From NCBI RefSeq assembly GCF_008868005.1, contig NZ_WAAO01000003.1, positions 124,001-188,000 of the forward strand: a stretch of DNA of 64,000 nt, written 5' to 3'. A program made the translations under genes and the position numbers. Each line of letters starts with the position of its first letter. Position 1 is the stretch's first letter. Shown in pieces: positions 17,076-25,306 of this stretch. This stretch comes from Microbacterium algeriense. GTDB lineage: Bacteria > Actinomycetota > Actinomycetes > Actinomycetales > Microbacteriaceae. A model generated the notes under the pieces. That model searched no databases. It was not told the origin of the DNA and saw only the letters and a list, made by a program, of their open reading frames with translations.

Positions 17076-17881
17076 GCGTGCGCTCCCGGCGTCGGGTCCC
17101 GCAGGAGGAGCACAGCGGACCCGACGAGCGCTGGATGGCGTCGTACCTCGACATGGTGACCGTGCTGATGTGCATGTTCATCGTGCTGTTCGCCATGTCC
17201 ACGGTCGACCAGGAGAAGTTCGAGGCCCTCAGCGCCTCGCTCGCGACCGGCTTCGGCCAGGAGCCCTCCGACGACATCGACGCCACCACCGGGGTCGTCG
17301 TGCCGCCGGAGCTCGTCGATGACGAGGGCGAGGACTTCGCCGACCTCGATCTGGCCGCCGCGCAGACCGAGTTCACCGAGCTCTCCGCCCTGCGCGAGCG
17401 TCTGCGCCAGGTGCTCGCCGACAACGGGCTCGAAGCCGACGTCACCTTCACGATCGACGAGCGGGGACTCACGATCGGACTGGTCAGCGCCGAGACGTTC
17501 TTCACCACCAACAGCGCCTCGCTCAGCCCCACCGCGATCGCCGTGCTCGACGCCCTCGGCTCCGTGCTGGTCACCACCCCCAACGAGATCTCGGTCGAGG
17601 GCCATGCGGACGTGCGCGGTTCGGTCGCGCCCTACCCGACCAACTGGGAGCTCTCGGCCGGCCGCTCGACACAGGTGCTGCGCCATCTCGTCGACGCCTC
17701 CGGCATCCCGCCGACGCACCTGAAGTCGGTGGGTTTCGGCGACACCCGTCCGGTCGCCGCGGGCGACAGCTCCGAGGCCCTGGCCCAGAACAGGCGGGTC
17801 GACATCGTGGTCCTGTCCGACGCGAAAGAGGAGGTGCGAGCGCTCATCCCCCAGGCGCAGGCGGCGCAGCCGTCTTCCTGA
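17072..17881 (+). CDS. motB: flagellar motor stator protein MotB
   Basis: MotB anchors the stator to peptidoglycan and carries the proton path. The 269-residue product has one membrane segment (about 23-45). The key acidic residue is D27 in WMASYLDMVTVLM. A linker leads to an OmpA-like domain (about 150-260) with ISVEGHADVRG and NWELSAGRSTQVLRHLVD, ending NRRVDIVVLSD. The MotB-type sequence suggests H+ rather than Na+ use, but this cannot be proved from sequence alone. The start overlaps motA. No fliL follows, unlike many flagellar clusters. Confidence 0.96.
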   Translation: MSVRSRRRVPQEEHSGPDERWMASYLDMVTVLMCMFIVLFAMSTVDQEKFEALSASLATGFGQEPSDDIDATTGVVVPPELVDDEGEDFADLDLAAAQTEFTELSALRERLRQVLADNGLEADVTFTIDERGLTIGLVSAETFFTTNSASLSPTAIAVLDALGSVLVTTPNEISVEGHADVRGSVAPYPTNWELSAGRSTQVLRHLVDASGIPPTHLKSVGFGDTRPVAAGDSSEALAQNRRVDIVVLSDAKEEVRALIPQAQAAQPSS

Positions 17882-17897
17882 CTCTCCCTCTTCCTTC

Positions 17898-17924
17898 TAA
17901 CGCACGCCGATCACCGCCCGATAG
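17898..17924 (+). promoter_or_regulatory. FliA/WhiG-type promoter of the fliM-flhA unit
   Basis: TAAC at 17898, 15 bases, CCCGATAG at 17917-17924, a single change from the consensus. Initiation near 17931 would leave a very short leader before fliM, or none if translation begins at the GTG at 17933. Confidence 0.8.
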
Positions 17925-17950
17925 TCGGGTTCGTGGTGATCGAGGAAAGC

Positions 17951-18871
17951 GTGCGCTCCGAAGCGCGCTCGGGGACGGCGACGAAGACCGCCGATGTCGA
18001 GGTGTACGACTTCGGCCGTTCGGCGACCCTGTCGCGCGAGCACACCCGGGCGCTGGAGCTCGCGTTCGAGACGTTCTCCCGGCAGTGGTCCGCACAGCTG
18101 TCCGCGAAGATCCACGTGCGCGCCACCATCGCGGTCGAGCACGTCGGGATGCTGACGTACGGCGAGTATGCGCAGTCGCTGCCGACCACCACCACGATGA
18201 TCGTGTGCGCCCTGCCCGACTCCGAGGAACGCCTCATCGTGCAGCTGCCGACCTCGGCAGCCACCTCCTGGATCGTGCAGATGGTCGGCGGTCGCGCCAC
18301 CGCCACCGCCGCCTCGGAGGACCGCACGTTCACGCCGATCGAGCAGGCCCTGATCCGCTCGCTGGTCGACGACGCGATCGATCACCTGACGGGAGCACTG
18401 GACGGTCTCCTCCCCGCCGGCGTGACCATGAGCGGGATCCAGTACAGTTCCCAGTTCGCGCAGGTCGCCGCCGCCGGTGAACCCGTCATCGTGGCGCGGT
18501 TCTCCATGCGCCTGGCCGGTCGGACCGTGCCGCTCAGCGTGATGCTCCCCGCGTCGATCCTGGCGGGCTTCACGGTGCGCCCCTCAGACAGCGAGCGGTC
18601 TGCCGCCCCCTCTCTCGTCCGGCGTCAGGTCGAGGTGGCACCGGTCGAGCTGTCCCTGCGGCTCGCCCCCCGGTCCGTCCTGCCCCGCGAGGTGCTCGAC
18701 CTCTCCGTGGGCGACGTCCTCACCTTCCCGCACTCCGCCGACCGCCCCCTGGTGCTCGCCGTCGGCGATCAGACCGTGGCGACAGCCGCGGTCGGCAGCT
18801 CCGGCGCGCGGCTCGCGTGCGTCGTCGCCACCATCGTCCCCGATCCCGCCTTCGCCGAGGAGCCCGCGTGA
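17951..18871 (+). CDS. fliM: flagellar motor switch protein FliM
   Basis: FliM forms the C-ring wall that binds CheY-P. The 306-residue product has the middle CheC-like domain, recognised by HTRALELAFETFSRQW near the start and by FTPIEQALIRSLVDDAIDHL (about 127-146). A SpoA domain lies at the C-terminus. The N-terminal CheY-binding peptide usual in FliM (LSQxEIDALL) is not seen; the N-terminus is instead SEARSGTATKTADVEVYDFG. The GTG at 17951 follows GAGGA; GTGs at 17933 and 17936 would give an almost leaderless mRNA. It overlaps fliN by GTGA. Confidence 0.92.
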   Translation: MRSEARSGTATKTADVEVYDFGRSATLSREHTRALELAFETFSRQWSAQLSAKIHVRATIAVEHVGMLTYGEYAQSLPTTTTMIVCALPDSEERLIVQLPTSAATSWIVQMVGGRATATAASEDRTFTPIEQALIRSLVDDAIDHLTGALDGLLPAGVTMSGIQYSSQFAQVAAAGEPVIVARFSMRLAGRTVPLSVMLPASILAGFTVRPSDSERSAAPSLVRRQVEVAPVELSLRLAPRSVLPREVLDLSVGDVLTFPHSADRPLVLAVGDQTVATAAVGSSGARLACVVATIVPDPAFAEEPA

Positions 18872-19527
18872 CCAGCACCACCACCTACGAATCCGCCGTC
18901 GCCGCCGCCTTCGCGGCCCGGCTCCCGACGGCCGCTCCCGTGACCGCTCGACCCTCCCAGGTGTCCGGCGACACGGGAGAGGCCCTGATCGTGCCGTTCG
19001 TCGGCGAGGCGAGTGCCCGGCTCGCGGTGCAGCTGTTCGACGCCGACGCCCTGATCGACGGGCTCGCGTCCGCCCCGCTCGCCGAGCGGCTGCGTGACGC
19101 GCTCGAATCCGCGACGAGCGCCCTGGGCTCCGGAGCGCTCGGCGACGCCCACCTCGGCGACGCCTCCACGCTCTTCGCCGATCCGCTGGCGCAGCTGTTC
19201 GACCTGCAGGACGACACCGACCGCACGATCGGGCGCCTGGCCGTCATCGTCACGCGCGCGCCGGAGGCCACCGCGAACTCCTCCCGGCGCCTGCACCGCA
19301 TCGCCGGGGTCGAGATGGAGCTGACGGTCGAGATCGGACGCACCAGGATGGCTGTGCGCGACGTGCTCGACCTCGAGCCGGGCCGCGTCGTCGAGCTCGA
19401 CCGCTCGGCGGGCGCTCCGGCCGACATCAAGCTCAACGGCCGGATCATCGCGCACGGCGAGGTCGTCGTCGTCGACCAGGACTACGCGGTGCGGATCACC
19501 CGCATCCTCGAGAACGTCGAGGCCTGA
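18868..19527 (+). CDS. fliN: flagellar motor switch protein FliN (long form)
   Basis: This 219-residue product ends in a SpoA domain (about 145-219: MELTVEIGRTRMAVRDVLDL, then VVELDRSAGAPADIKLNGR). That is the FliN part of the C-ring base. The first 140 residues are unusual for FliN and resemble a reduced CheC/FliY-like domain. It lacks the paired E...N phosphatase motif that I can recognise, so CheY-P phosphatase activity is doubtful. The GTG overlaps fliM. The stop overlaps a CTG that probably begins fliO. Confidence 0.9.
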   Translation: MTSTTTYESAVAAAFAARLPTAAPVTARPSQVSGDTGEALIVPFVGEASARLAVQLFDADALIDGLASAPLAERLRDALESATSALGSGALGDAHLGDASTLFADPLAQLFDLQDDTDRTIGRLAVIVTRAPEATANSSRRLHRIAGVEMELTVEIGRTRMAVRDVLDLEPGRVVELDRSAGAPADIKLNGRIIAHGEVVVVDQDYAVRITRILENVEA

Positions 19528-20036
19528 CCCTGGACGACCTCCTGCTCGGCCTGCGGGTCGTGCTCTCGCTCGCCGCAGTGCTCGGGGCGCTGTGGTTCCT
19601 GCAGCGCCGCGTCGCGCGCACGCAGGCGCGTCGTCGCGACAGCGAGGCGATCACGGTGCTCGGACGGCAGGGGGTCGGCCCGAAGGCACAGGTCGTCATG
19701 ATCCAGACGGAGGACGCCCGCTACGTCCTCGGGGTGACGGAACACGGCGTGAGCGTCGTCGATCGGCTCCCCCTGAAGCCGCCGACCGCGCACCACGACA
19801 CCGCGCTCCCGGTGTGGTCGGGGACCTCCTCCGCGACCTCGGATGCCGCGGAGTTCGATCGCATCCTCGCCGCGACCGCGCTGACCGAGACGGCGGGCGC
19901 GGCGCCCACGGCCACCGCATCCGGCGAGCAGATGCTGCGGCGGCGCGTGCGGCACCGCAACGACCCGCTGCGCGGCTCCATCCTCTCCCCCGAAACCTGG
20001 CGGCAGACCGCCGAGGCCATCCGGCGCACCCGATGA
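19524..20036 (+). CDS. fliO: flagellar biosynthesis protein FliO
   Basis: FliO is a small membrane protein that stabilises FliP during export-gate assembly. The frame encodes one N-terminal membrane helix (VVLSLAAVLGALWFLQRR). The FliO core follows (ITVLGRQGVGPKAQVVMIQT, then RYVLGVTEHGVSVVDRLPL) with a hydrophilic tail. The first GTG (19560) would cut the helix in half. The best N-terminus starts 36 bases upstream at a CTG that overlaps the fliN stop (CTGA), so a CTG start is proposed. The 3' end overlaps the fliP ATG. The product is certain, the start is not. Confidence 0.8.
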   Translation: MTLDDLLLGLRVVLSLAAVLGALWFLQRRVARTQARRRDSEAITVLGRQGVGPKAQVVMIQTEDARYVLGVTEHGVSVVDRLPLKPPTAHHDTALPVWSGTSSATSDAAEFDRILAATALTETAGAAPTATASGEQMLRRRVRHRNDPLRGSILSPETWRQTAEAIRRTR

Positions 20037-20848
20037 GCGTCGCGCGGGGGGTCGTCGACCGGCGAGCGCTGCGACGGTTCGTGCTGATCCTGGTCGGCGT
20101 GCTCGCCCTCGTCGTCGTGCTGACCCTCGTCACGGGCACCGCCGCCCACGCCCAGGTCCCCCCGGACGATCAGGGCGAGGGTGTGACCATCGACATCAAC
20201 GGGGCCGACGGCGGCCCGTCCGGGTCGATCCTCACCCTGCTGGGGATCACCCTGCTGTCGGTCGCGCCCGCGCTGCTGCTGATGATGTCGTCGTTCACGA
20301 AGATCTTCGTGGTGCTGGCCATGACGAGGAACGCGCTCTCGCTGCCGACCATCCCGCCGAACCAGGTGCTCGCGGGGCTGTCGCTCTTCCTGTCGCTGTT
20401 CATCATGTGGCCGGTGCTGACCGAGATCAACACGGTCGCCGTGCAGCCGTACATCGACGGCAGCCTCACGTTCGCGCAGGCCATCGACGTCGGCCAGCTC
20501 CCGCTGCAGGAGTGGATGCTGCGCTTCACGCGCGAGGAGGACCTCGCTCTGATGACGAGGATGGCGGACCAGCCCAACCCCGAGGACCCGTCGAGCGTCC
20601 CGATGTACACGCTCATCCCCGCGTTCATGATCTCGGAGCTGCGGGCGGCCTTCATCATCGGCTTCGTCATCTTCGTCCCGTTCCTCGTGATCGACCTGGT
20701 CGTGGCCGCAGCGCTGATGTCGATGGGCATGATGATGCTCCCGCCGGTGATGATCTCCCTGCCGTTCAAGATCCTGCTGTTCATCCTGGTCGACGGGTGG
20801 GGACTCATCATCCGCGCCCTCCTGGAGAGTTACGGAGGGGTCGGATGA
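20033..20848 (+). CDS. fliP: flagellar export gate protein FliP
   Basis: FliP is the main pore protein of the type III export gate. The 271-residue product has a cleavable N-terminal signal (about 1-42, ending TAAHAQ), as in other FliP proteins. Four membrane segments follow. The conserved sequences are MMSSFTKIFVVLAMTRNAL, GLSLFLSLFIMWPVL and ISELRAAFIIGFVIFVPFLV. The last segment is SMGMMMLPPVMISLPFKILL. It overlaps both fliO and fliQ by ATGA. Nothing is missing. Confidence 0.97.
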   Translation: MSVARGVVDRRALRRFVLILVGVLALVVVLTLVTGTAAHAQVPPDDQGEGVTIDINGADGGPSGSILTLLGITLLSVAPALLLMMSSFTKIFVVLAMTRNALSLPTIPPNQVLAGLSLFLSLFIMWPVLTEINTVAVQPYIDGSLTFAQAIDVGQLPLQEWMLRFTREEDLALMTRMADQPNPEDPSSVPMYTLIPAFMISELRAAFIIGFVIFVPFLVIDLVVAAALMSMGMMMLPPVMISLPFKILLFILVDGWGLIIRALLESYGGVG

Positions 20849-21117
20849 GCCCGGAAGCCGTCCTCGACATCGGGGCCCAGGGGCTCCTCGTCGCAGCCAA
20901 GCTCGCAGCGCCCGTGCTGGTCACCGCTCTCGTTGTCGGCTTCGCGATCTCGCTGCTGCAGTCGATCACGCAGGTGCAGGAGGTGACGCTGTCGTTCGTG
21001 CCCAAGATCGTCGCGGTCGGCATCGCCCTGCTCATCGCCGGCAACTGGATGATCGCCGAGATGATCGCGTTCACGAACGAGATGTTCGCACGCATCCCCA
21101 CCCTGCTGAGCGGATGA
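20845..21117 (+). CDS. fliQ: flagellar export gate protein FliQ
   Basis: This 90-residue protein has two membrane helices (about 16-38 and 52-70) and the family motif FAISLLQSITQVQEVTLSFV between them. FliQ packs around the FliP-FliR pore as a helical assembly. The length is standard. The ATG overlaps the fliP stop (ATGA), and fliR starts five bases after its stop. The assignment follows from both sequence and gene order. Confidence 0.96.
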   Translation: MSPEAVLDIGAQGLLVAAKLAAPVLVTALVVGFAISLLQSITQVQEVTLSFVPKIVAVGIALLIAGNWMIAEMIAFTNEMFARIPTLLSG

Positions 21118-21121
21118 CCCC

Positions 21122-21883
21122 GTGTACATCCCCATCGACTTCGCGTGGCTGGAGGCGACCATGCTCGCCGCGGTCCGCATCACGGCGTTCATCATGATCG
21201 CCCCGCCCTTCTCGTACGGGGCCATCCCGGCGAGGGTGAAGGCGACGCTCGCGATCGGCCTCTCCCTCGCGGTCGGCACCGCCGTCTCCCCCGGGTACGA
21301 GAACCTCGACACGGGTCCGTTCCTCGGAGCGCTCGTGCTGCAGCTGATCACGGGCGCCCTGCTGGGCTTCCTCGTGCTGCTGTGCTTCTCCGCGCTCCAG
21401 GCCGCCGGCAGCCTGATCGACGTCTTCGGCGGGTTCCAGCTCGCTCAGGCCTTCGATCCGCACTCGCTCGTCAACGGCGCGCAGTTCACGCGCCTGTTCC
21501 ACCTGACGGCGCTCACGCTCCTGTTCGCCTCCGGCGGGTATCAGCTGATCCTGGCCGGGCTGGCGCGGAGCTTCGAGGCCGTCCCCGTCGACGGGGTGTT
21601 CGCCGTCGCCGGTCCCGCCGAGCTGCTCGTCGACGGGGTGTCGCAGATGGTGCTCGCGGCCGTGCAGATCGCCGGTCCCCTCGTTCTCGTCCTGTTCCTC
21701 GCCGACGTCGGCCTCGGACTCATCACCCGCGTGGCCCCCGCGCTGAATGCGTTCGCGATGGGCTTCCCCGTGAAGATCCTCCTGACGCTGCTGCTGGCCG
21801 GCGCGGTGTACGCCGTGCTGCCCGGCATCGTCGACTCCCTCGCCTCGCAGGCGCTGCGGATGATGCAGGGGGTGACACCGTGA
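21122..21883 (+). CDS. fliR: flagellar export gate protein FliR
   Basis: FliR is the single-copy component of the export gate. The 253-residue product has six membrane segments and conserved segments RITAFIMIAPPFSYGAIPAR (about 17-36) and IDVFGGFQLAQAFDPHS. The C-terminus is AFAMGFPVKILLTLLLAGA. The start is the GTG at 21122. The stop overlaps the GTG of flhB (GTGA). It is separate from flhB, not fused as in clostridia. The product is ordinary in length and topology. Confidence 0.96.
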   Translation: MYIPIDFAWLEATMLAAVRITAFIMIAPPFSYGAIPARVKATLAIGLSLAVGTAVSPGYENLDTGPFLGALVLQLITGALLGFLVLLCFSALQAAGSLIDVFGGFQLAQAFDPHSLVNGAQFTRLFHLTALTLLFASGGYQLILAGLARSFEAVPVDGVFAVAGPAELLVDGVSQMVLAAVQIAGPLVLVLFLADVGLGLITRVAPALNAFAMGFPVKILLTLLLAGAVYAVLPGIVDSLASQALRMMQGVTP

Positions 21884-22971
21884 GCGGCACCGACAGCGGC
21901 GAGCGCAGCGAGAAGGCGACGGACAAGCACCTGCGGGAGGCCAGGCAGAAGGGACGCATCGCACGCAGCCAGGATCTGACCGCCTGGCTCGGCATCGGCG
22001 CCGCGGCCATCACGACACCGGCGGCCATCGCCCTGGGTGCCTCCGCCGGCACGGAGCAGCTGCTGACGCTCACGTCCTTGACCCTGGCGCCCACCCCGCA
22101 GGCCGCGCTCGGCGCCCTCGCGCTCGGCCTCGGTTCCGTCCTCCCGACGCTCGCAGTGATGCTGGCGGCCGTGGCCGCCGTCACCCTGATCGGCGCGGTG
22201 ATCCAGGGCGGGGTGCACCTGCGCAAGCTGAGCGGCCGTTTCGAGCAGTTCAACATCGTCACGGGGCTGCGCCGCGTGTTCGGGATGCAGGCGCTGTGGG
22301 AGGGCGCGAAGGCGCTGCTCAAGACCGCGGCGATCGGGATCGCGCTGTGGCTGGTCATCGCCGGTCTGATGCCCGTGCTCACCGCGAGCGGTGCGCACTC
22401 GATCACGCGACTGCTCGGCACCGCGACCGAGGGCACGACCGCCCTGCTCCAGACCGCGATCGCCGTCGGACTCGGTCTCGCCGCGATCGACATGTTCGTG
22501 GTCATGCGGCGCAACCGCAAGCACACCCGCATGACCAAGCGCGAGATCCGCGACGAGAACAAGAACTCCGAGGGCGACCCGCTCATCCGCCAGCAGCGGC
22601 GCTCGCGTCAGCTCGCCGTCAGCCGCAACCGGATGATCGCCGCGGTCGCCGGCTCCGATGTCGTCCTCGTCAACCCGACGCACGTCGCCGTCGCGCTGCG
22701 GTACGAGGCCGGTCGCTCCGCGCCGAAGGTCGTCGCCAAGGGCAGCGGCGTGATCGCCGAGCGCATCCGCGACGAGGCGGCGCGCGCCGGTGTCCCGATG
22801 GTGCGCGAGATCACCCTCGCCCGCGCCCTGCACGCCGCGTGCGAGCTGGGGCAGGAGATCCCCGAAGACCTGTACAACGCCGTCGCGCGGGTGCTGGTGT
22901 TCGTCGACGCGCTGCGTCGGCGCGGCGCCGCGCGCGGCATCCACTCCCTTCCCTACCGGAGGACCGCATGA
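21880..22971 (+). CDS. flhB: flagellar export switch protein FlhB
   Basis: FlhB controls the change from rod/hook to filament substrates. The 363-residue product starts with the conserved GERSEKATDKHLREARQKG. It has four membrane segments (about 35-205). Its cytosolic domain has the autocleavage motif NPTH at residues 265-268. Cleavage between N265 and P266 is expected by analogy with studied FlhB proteins. The end overlaps the flhA ATG. The context (fliK encoded in the same cluster) fits the FliK-FlhB length-control partnership. Confidence 0.97.
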   Translation: MSGTDSGERSEKATDKHLREARQKGRIARSQDLTAWLGIGAAAITTPAAIALGASAGTEQLLTLTSLTLAPTPQAALGALALGLGSVLPTLAVMLAAVAAVTLIGAVIQGGVHLRKLSGRFEQFNIVTGLRRVFGMQALWEGAKALLKTAAIGIALWLVIAGLMPVLTASGAHSITRLLGTATEGTTALLQTAIAVGLGLAAIDMFVVMRRNRKHTRMTKREIRDENKNSEGDPLIRQQRRSRQLAVSRNRMIAAVAGSDVVLVNPTHVAVALRYEAGRSAPKVVAKGSGVIAERIRDEAARAGVPMVREITLARALHAACELGQEIPEDLYNAVARVLVFVDALRRRGAARGIHSLPYRRTA

Positions 22972-25028
22972 GACAGCTGTTCGTCAAGCTCATGGTGCCC
23001 ATCGGGGTCGTCGGCATCATCATGCTGCTCGTCGTCCCGGTGCCGCCGTTCCTGCTCGACATCCTCATCATCCTGAACATCATGTTCGCGCTGGTGATCC
23101 TGCTCACGTCGATGTTCGTGAAGAAGCCGCTGGACTTCTCGGTGTTCCCCTCGCTGCTGCTGGTGGCCACGCTGTTCCGACTCGGCCTCAACGTCGCCTC
23201 CACCCGCCTCGTGCTCGGGGAGGCGTATGCCGGGCAGGTCATCGAGGCGTTCGGCGCGATCGCGGTGGGCGGATCCCTCATCATCGGCGCCGTCGTCTTC
23301 CTGATCCTCGTCGTGATCCAGTTCGTGGTCGTGACGAAGGGTGCGGAGCGCGTCGCCGAGGTGGGCGCCCGGTTCACCCTCGACGCCATGCCGGGCAAGC
23401 AGATGGCGATCGACGCCGACCTCAACGCCGGACTCATCACCGATGCGGAGGCCCGCGAGCGGCGCGCGGAGGTCGCCGCCGAGGCCGACTTCTACGGCGC
23501 GATGGACGGCGCCTCCAAGTTCGTCAAGGGCGACGCGATCGCCGGACTCGTGATCATCATCATCAACCTCGTCGGCGGCATCGCGATCGGTCTCGTCCAG
23601 CACGGGATGTCGATCGACGAGGCCGTCAGCACCTACAGCCTCCTCACCATCGGCGACGGGCTGGTCACGCAGATCCCCGCTCTGCTGATGGCCGTGTCCA
23701 CCGGCATGATCGTGACCCGTTCCACCGCCGAGGCGGAGATGGGGACGGCAGCCTCGGCGCAGCTCGGCCAATCCCGCAACGCGCTCATCATCGCCGGGTG
23801 CGCTGCCATCGTCATGTCGCTGATCCCGCACATGCCGATGCTGCCGTTCGTGGCCATCGGCGCGGTGCTGCTCCTGATCGCCCAGCGCATCAAGGCCACG
23901 CAGAAGCGCGAGGAGGCGACAGCGGCGAGGACCGCGGATCCGGTGCCGGCCGATCAGCCGGAGGAGCTGATCGAGAAGATGCGCGTGCACCCGCTGGAGA
24001 TCCTGCTCGCGCCCGATATCGTCGACCTCGTCACGGGCGGACCGGACGACCTGCTGGCCCGGGTCAAGGCGCTGCGGCGCCGGATCGCCCTGGACCTGGG
24101 TCTGATCACCCCGCCCGTGCGGACCCGCGACAGCATCGAGCTCGCCCAGTCCGCGTACGTCATCCGCATCGCCGGCGTGGAGACCGGCAGGGGCACGGCG
24201 CCCGTGGGGTCGGTGCTCGCGCTCGGGCAGGGGCTGGACGCGCTTCCCGGCACCGCCACGCTCGATCCCGTGTTCGGCCTCGAGGGCAAGTGGATCCCGA
24301 TGGAGATGCGCCACAGCGCGGAGTTCGCCGGAGCCACGGTGATCGATCGGGCCAGCGTGATCATCACGCATCTGAGCAGCGTGATCCACGCCCACGCCGC
24401 CCGCCTGCTCAGCCGCGAGGATGTGCGCCAGCTCACGGATGCGCTCAAGCAGGCCTCTCCGGCGGCGGTCGAGGAGCTCACTCCTGCCCTGCTGTCGCTC
24501 GCCGAGATCCAGCGCGTGCTGCAGGGCCTGCTCGCCGAGCGCGTCCCGATCAACGACCTGAGCCGGATCTACGAGGCGCTGGCCCTGCGCGCCAGGACCT
24601 CCACGGACCCCGAGGGACTGATCGAGGCGGCCAGGGCCGCACTCGGGCCGGCGATCGCCGCGCGATTCGCCGACGGCGGGACGCTGCGCGTGGTCATGAT
24701 CAATCCGCTGCTGGAGCAGGCGATGCTCGAGAGCCTGCGCCCCGGAGACGACGGCACGCAGATCGTCTTCGACCCGCAGCGCATGGAAGCGGTCGTGGAG
24801 TCCGTCAAGCAGGCGGTCTCCGCGGTGCGGGACGGCGGGGAGCCGGTGCTGGTGTGTGCGCCTTCGCTGCGCCCGGCGGTTCGACGTCTGGTCTCGGCGC
24901 AGACCGACGGCCTGCCGGTGCTCTCCTACACCGAGGCGACCGCCGCCGCACTCACGATCGAGACCGTCGGCGTCGTCCGCGACGCACCGTCGACCGCGGT
25001 CGGCGCGGTCCCTGCGGCACTAGGCTGA
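22968..25028 (+). CDS. flhA: flagellar export apparatus protein FlhA
   Basis: FlhA is the nonameric proton-using export motor that docks substrates and chaperones. The 686-residue product has eight membrane segments in its first half. The FHIPEP signature region is recognisable at FRLGLNVASTRLVLGEAYAG and RFTLDAMPGKQMAIDADLNA. The C-terminal cytosolic domain (about 340-686) is complete, with PVLSYTEATAAALTIETVG at the end. The ATG overlaps flhB. It is the last export gene; csrA follows after four bases. No flhF or flhG gene follows. Confidence 0.97.
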   Translation: MRQLFVKLMVPIGVVGIIMLLVVPVPPFLLDILIILNIMFALVILLTSMFVKKPLDFSVFPSLLLVATLFRLGLNVASTRLVLGEAYAGQVIEAFGAIAVGGSLIIGAVVFLILVVIQFVVVTKGAERVAEVGARFTLDAMPGKQMAIDADLNAGLITDAEARERRAEVAAEADFYGAMDGASKFVKGDAIAGLVIIIINLVGGIAIGLVQHGMSIDEAVSTYSLLTIGDGLVTQIPALLMAVSTGMIVTRSTAEAEMGTAASAQLGQSRNALIIAGCAAIVMSLIPHMPMLPFVAIGAVLLLIAQRIKATQKREEATAARTADPVPADQPEELIEKMRVHPLEILLAPDIVDLVTGGPDDLLARVKALRRRIALDLGLITPPVRTRDSIELAQSAYVIRIAGVETGRGTAPVGSVLALGQGLDALPGTATLDPVFGLEGKWIPMEMRHSAEFAGATVIDRASVIITHLSSVIHAHAARLLSREDVRQLTDALKQASPAAVEELTPALLSLAEIQRVLQGLLAERVPINDLSRIYEALALRARTSTDPEGLIEAARAALGPAIAARFADGGTLRVVMINPLLEQAMLESLRPGDDGTQIVFDPQRMEAVVESVKQAVSAVRDGGEPVLVCAPSLRPAVRRLVSAQTDGLPVLSYTEATAAALTIETVGVVRDAPSTAVGAVPAALG

Positions 25029-25032
25029 ACGA

Positions 25033-25284
25033 ATGCTGGTGTTGACGAGGCGAATCGGTGAGAGCGTGCGCATCGACGGCGACATCGAGGTCACGCTGCT
25101 CGAGATCAAGGGCGACAGCGTGCGGATCGGCGTCAAAGCACCCCGAGAGACGCGCATCCAGCGCACGGAGATCGTCGAGGCCGTCGTCGCCGAGAACGTC
25201 TCCGCCGCCGCCGAGACCGATGCCGGCGCGGAGAGCGCCATCGCTGCAGCGCTCGCCCGCGGCCGGGAGTCCCGCACGTCCTGA
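25033..25284 (+). CDS. csrA: carbon storage regulator CsrA
   Basis: CsrA is a small dimeric RNA-binding protein that blocks or stabilises target mRNAs at GGA motifs. The 83-residue product begins MLVLTRRIGESVRIDGDIEV and contains IKGDSVRIGVKAPRETRIQR, with the essential binding residues of the family. It has an Ala-rich tail after residue 60. It follows flhA by four bases, so it is expressed with the export genes. Its probable target is the fliC leader (3669-3711), which has two GGA sites. The antagonist FliW is not encoded in the window. Confidence 0.95.
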   Translation: MLVLTRRIGESVRIDGDIEVTLLEIKGDSVRIGVKAPRETRIQRTEIVEAVVAENVSAAAETDAGAESAIAAALARGRESRTS

Positions 25285-25306
25285 CCCCGCGCCGTCAGAG
25301 ACGCCG

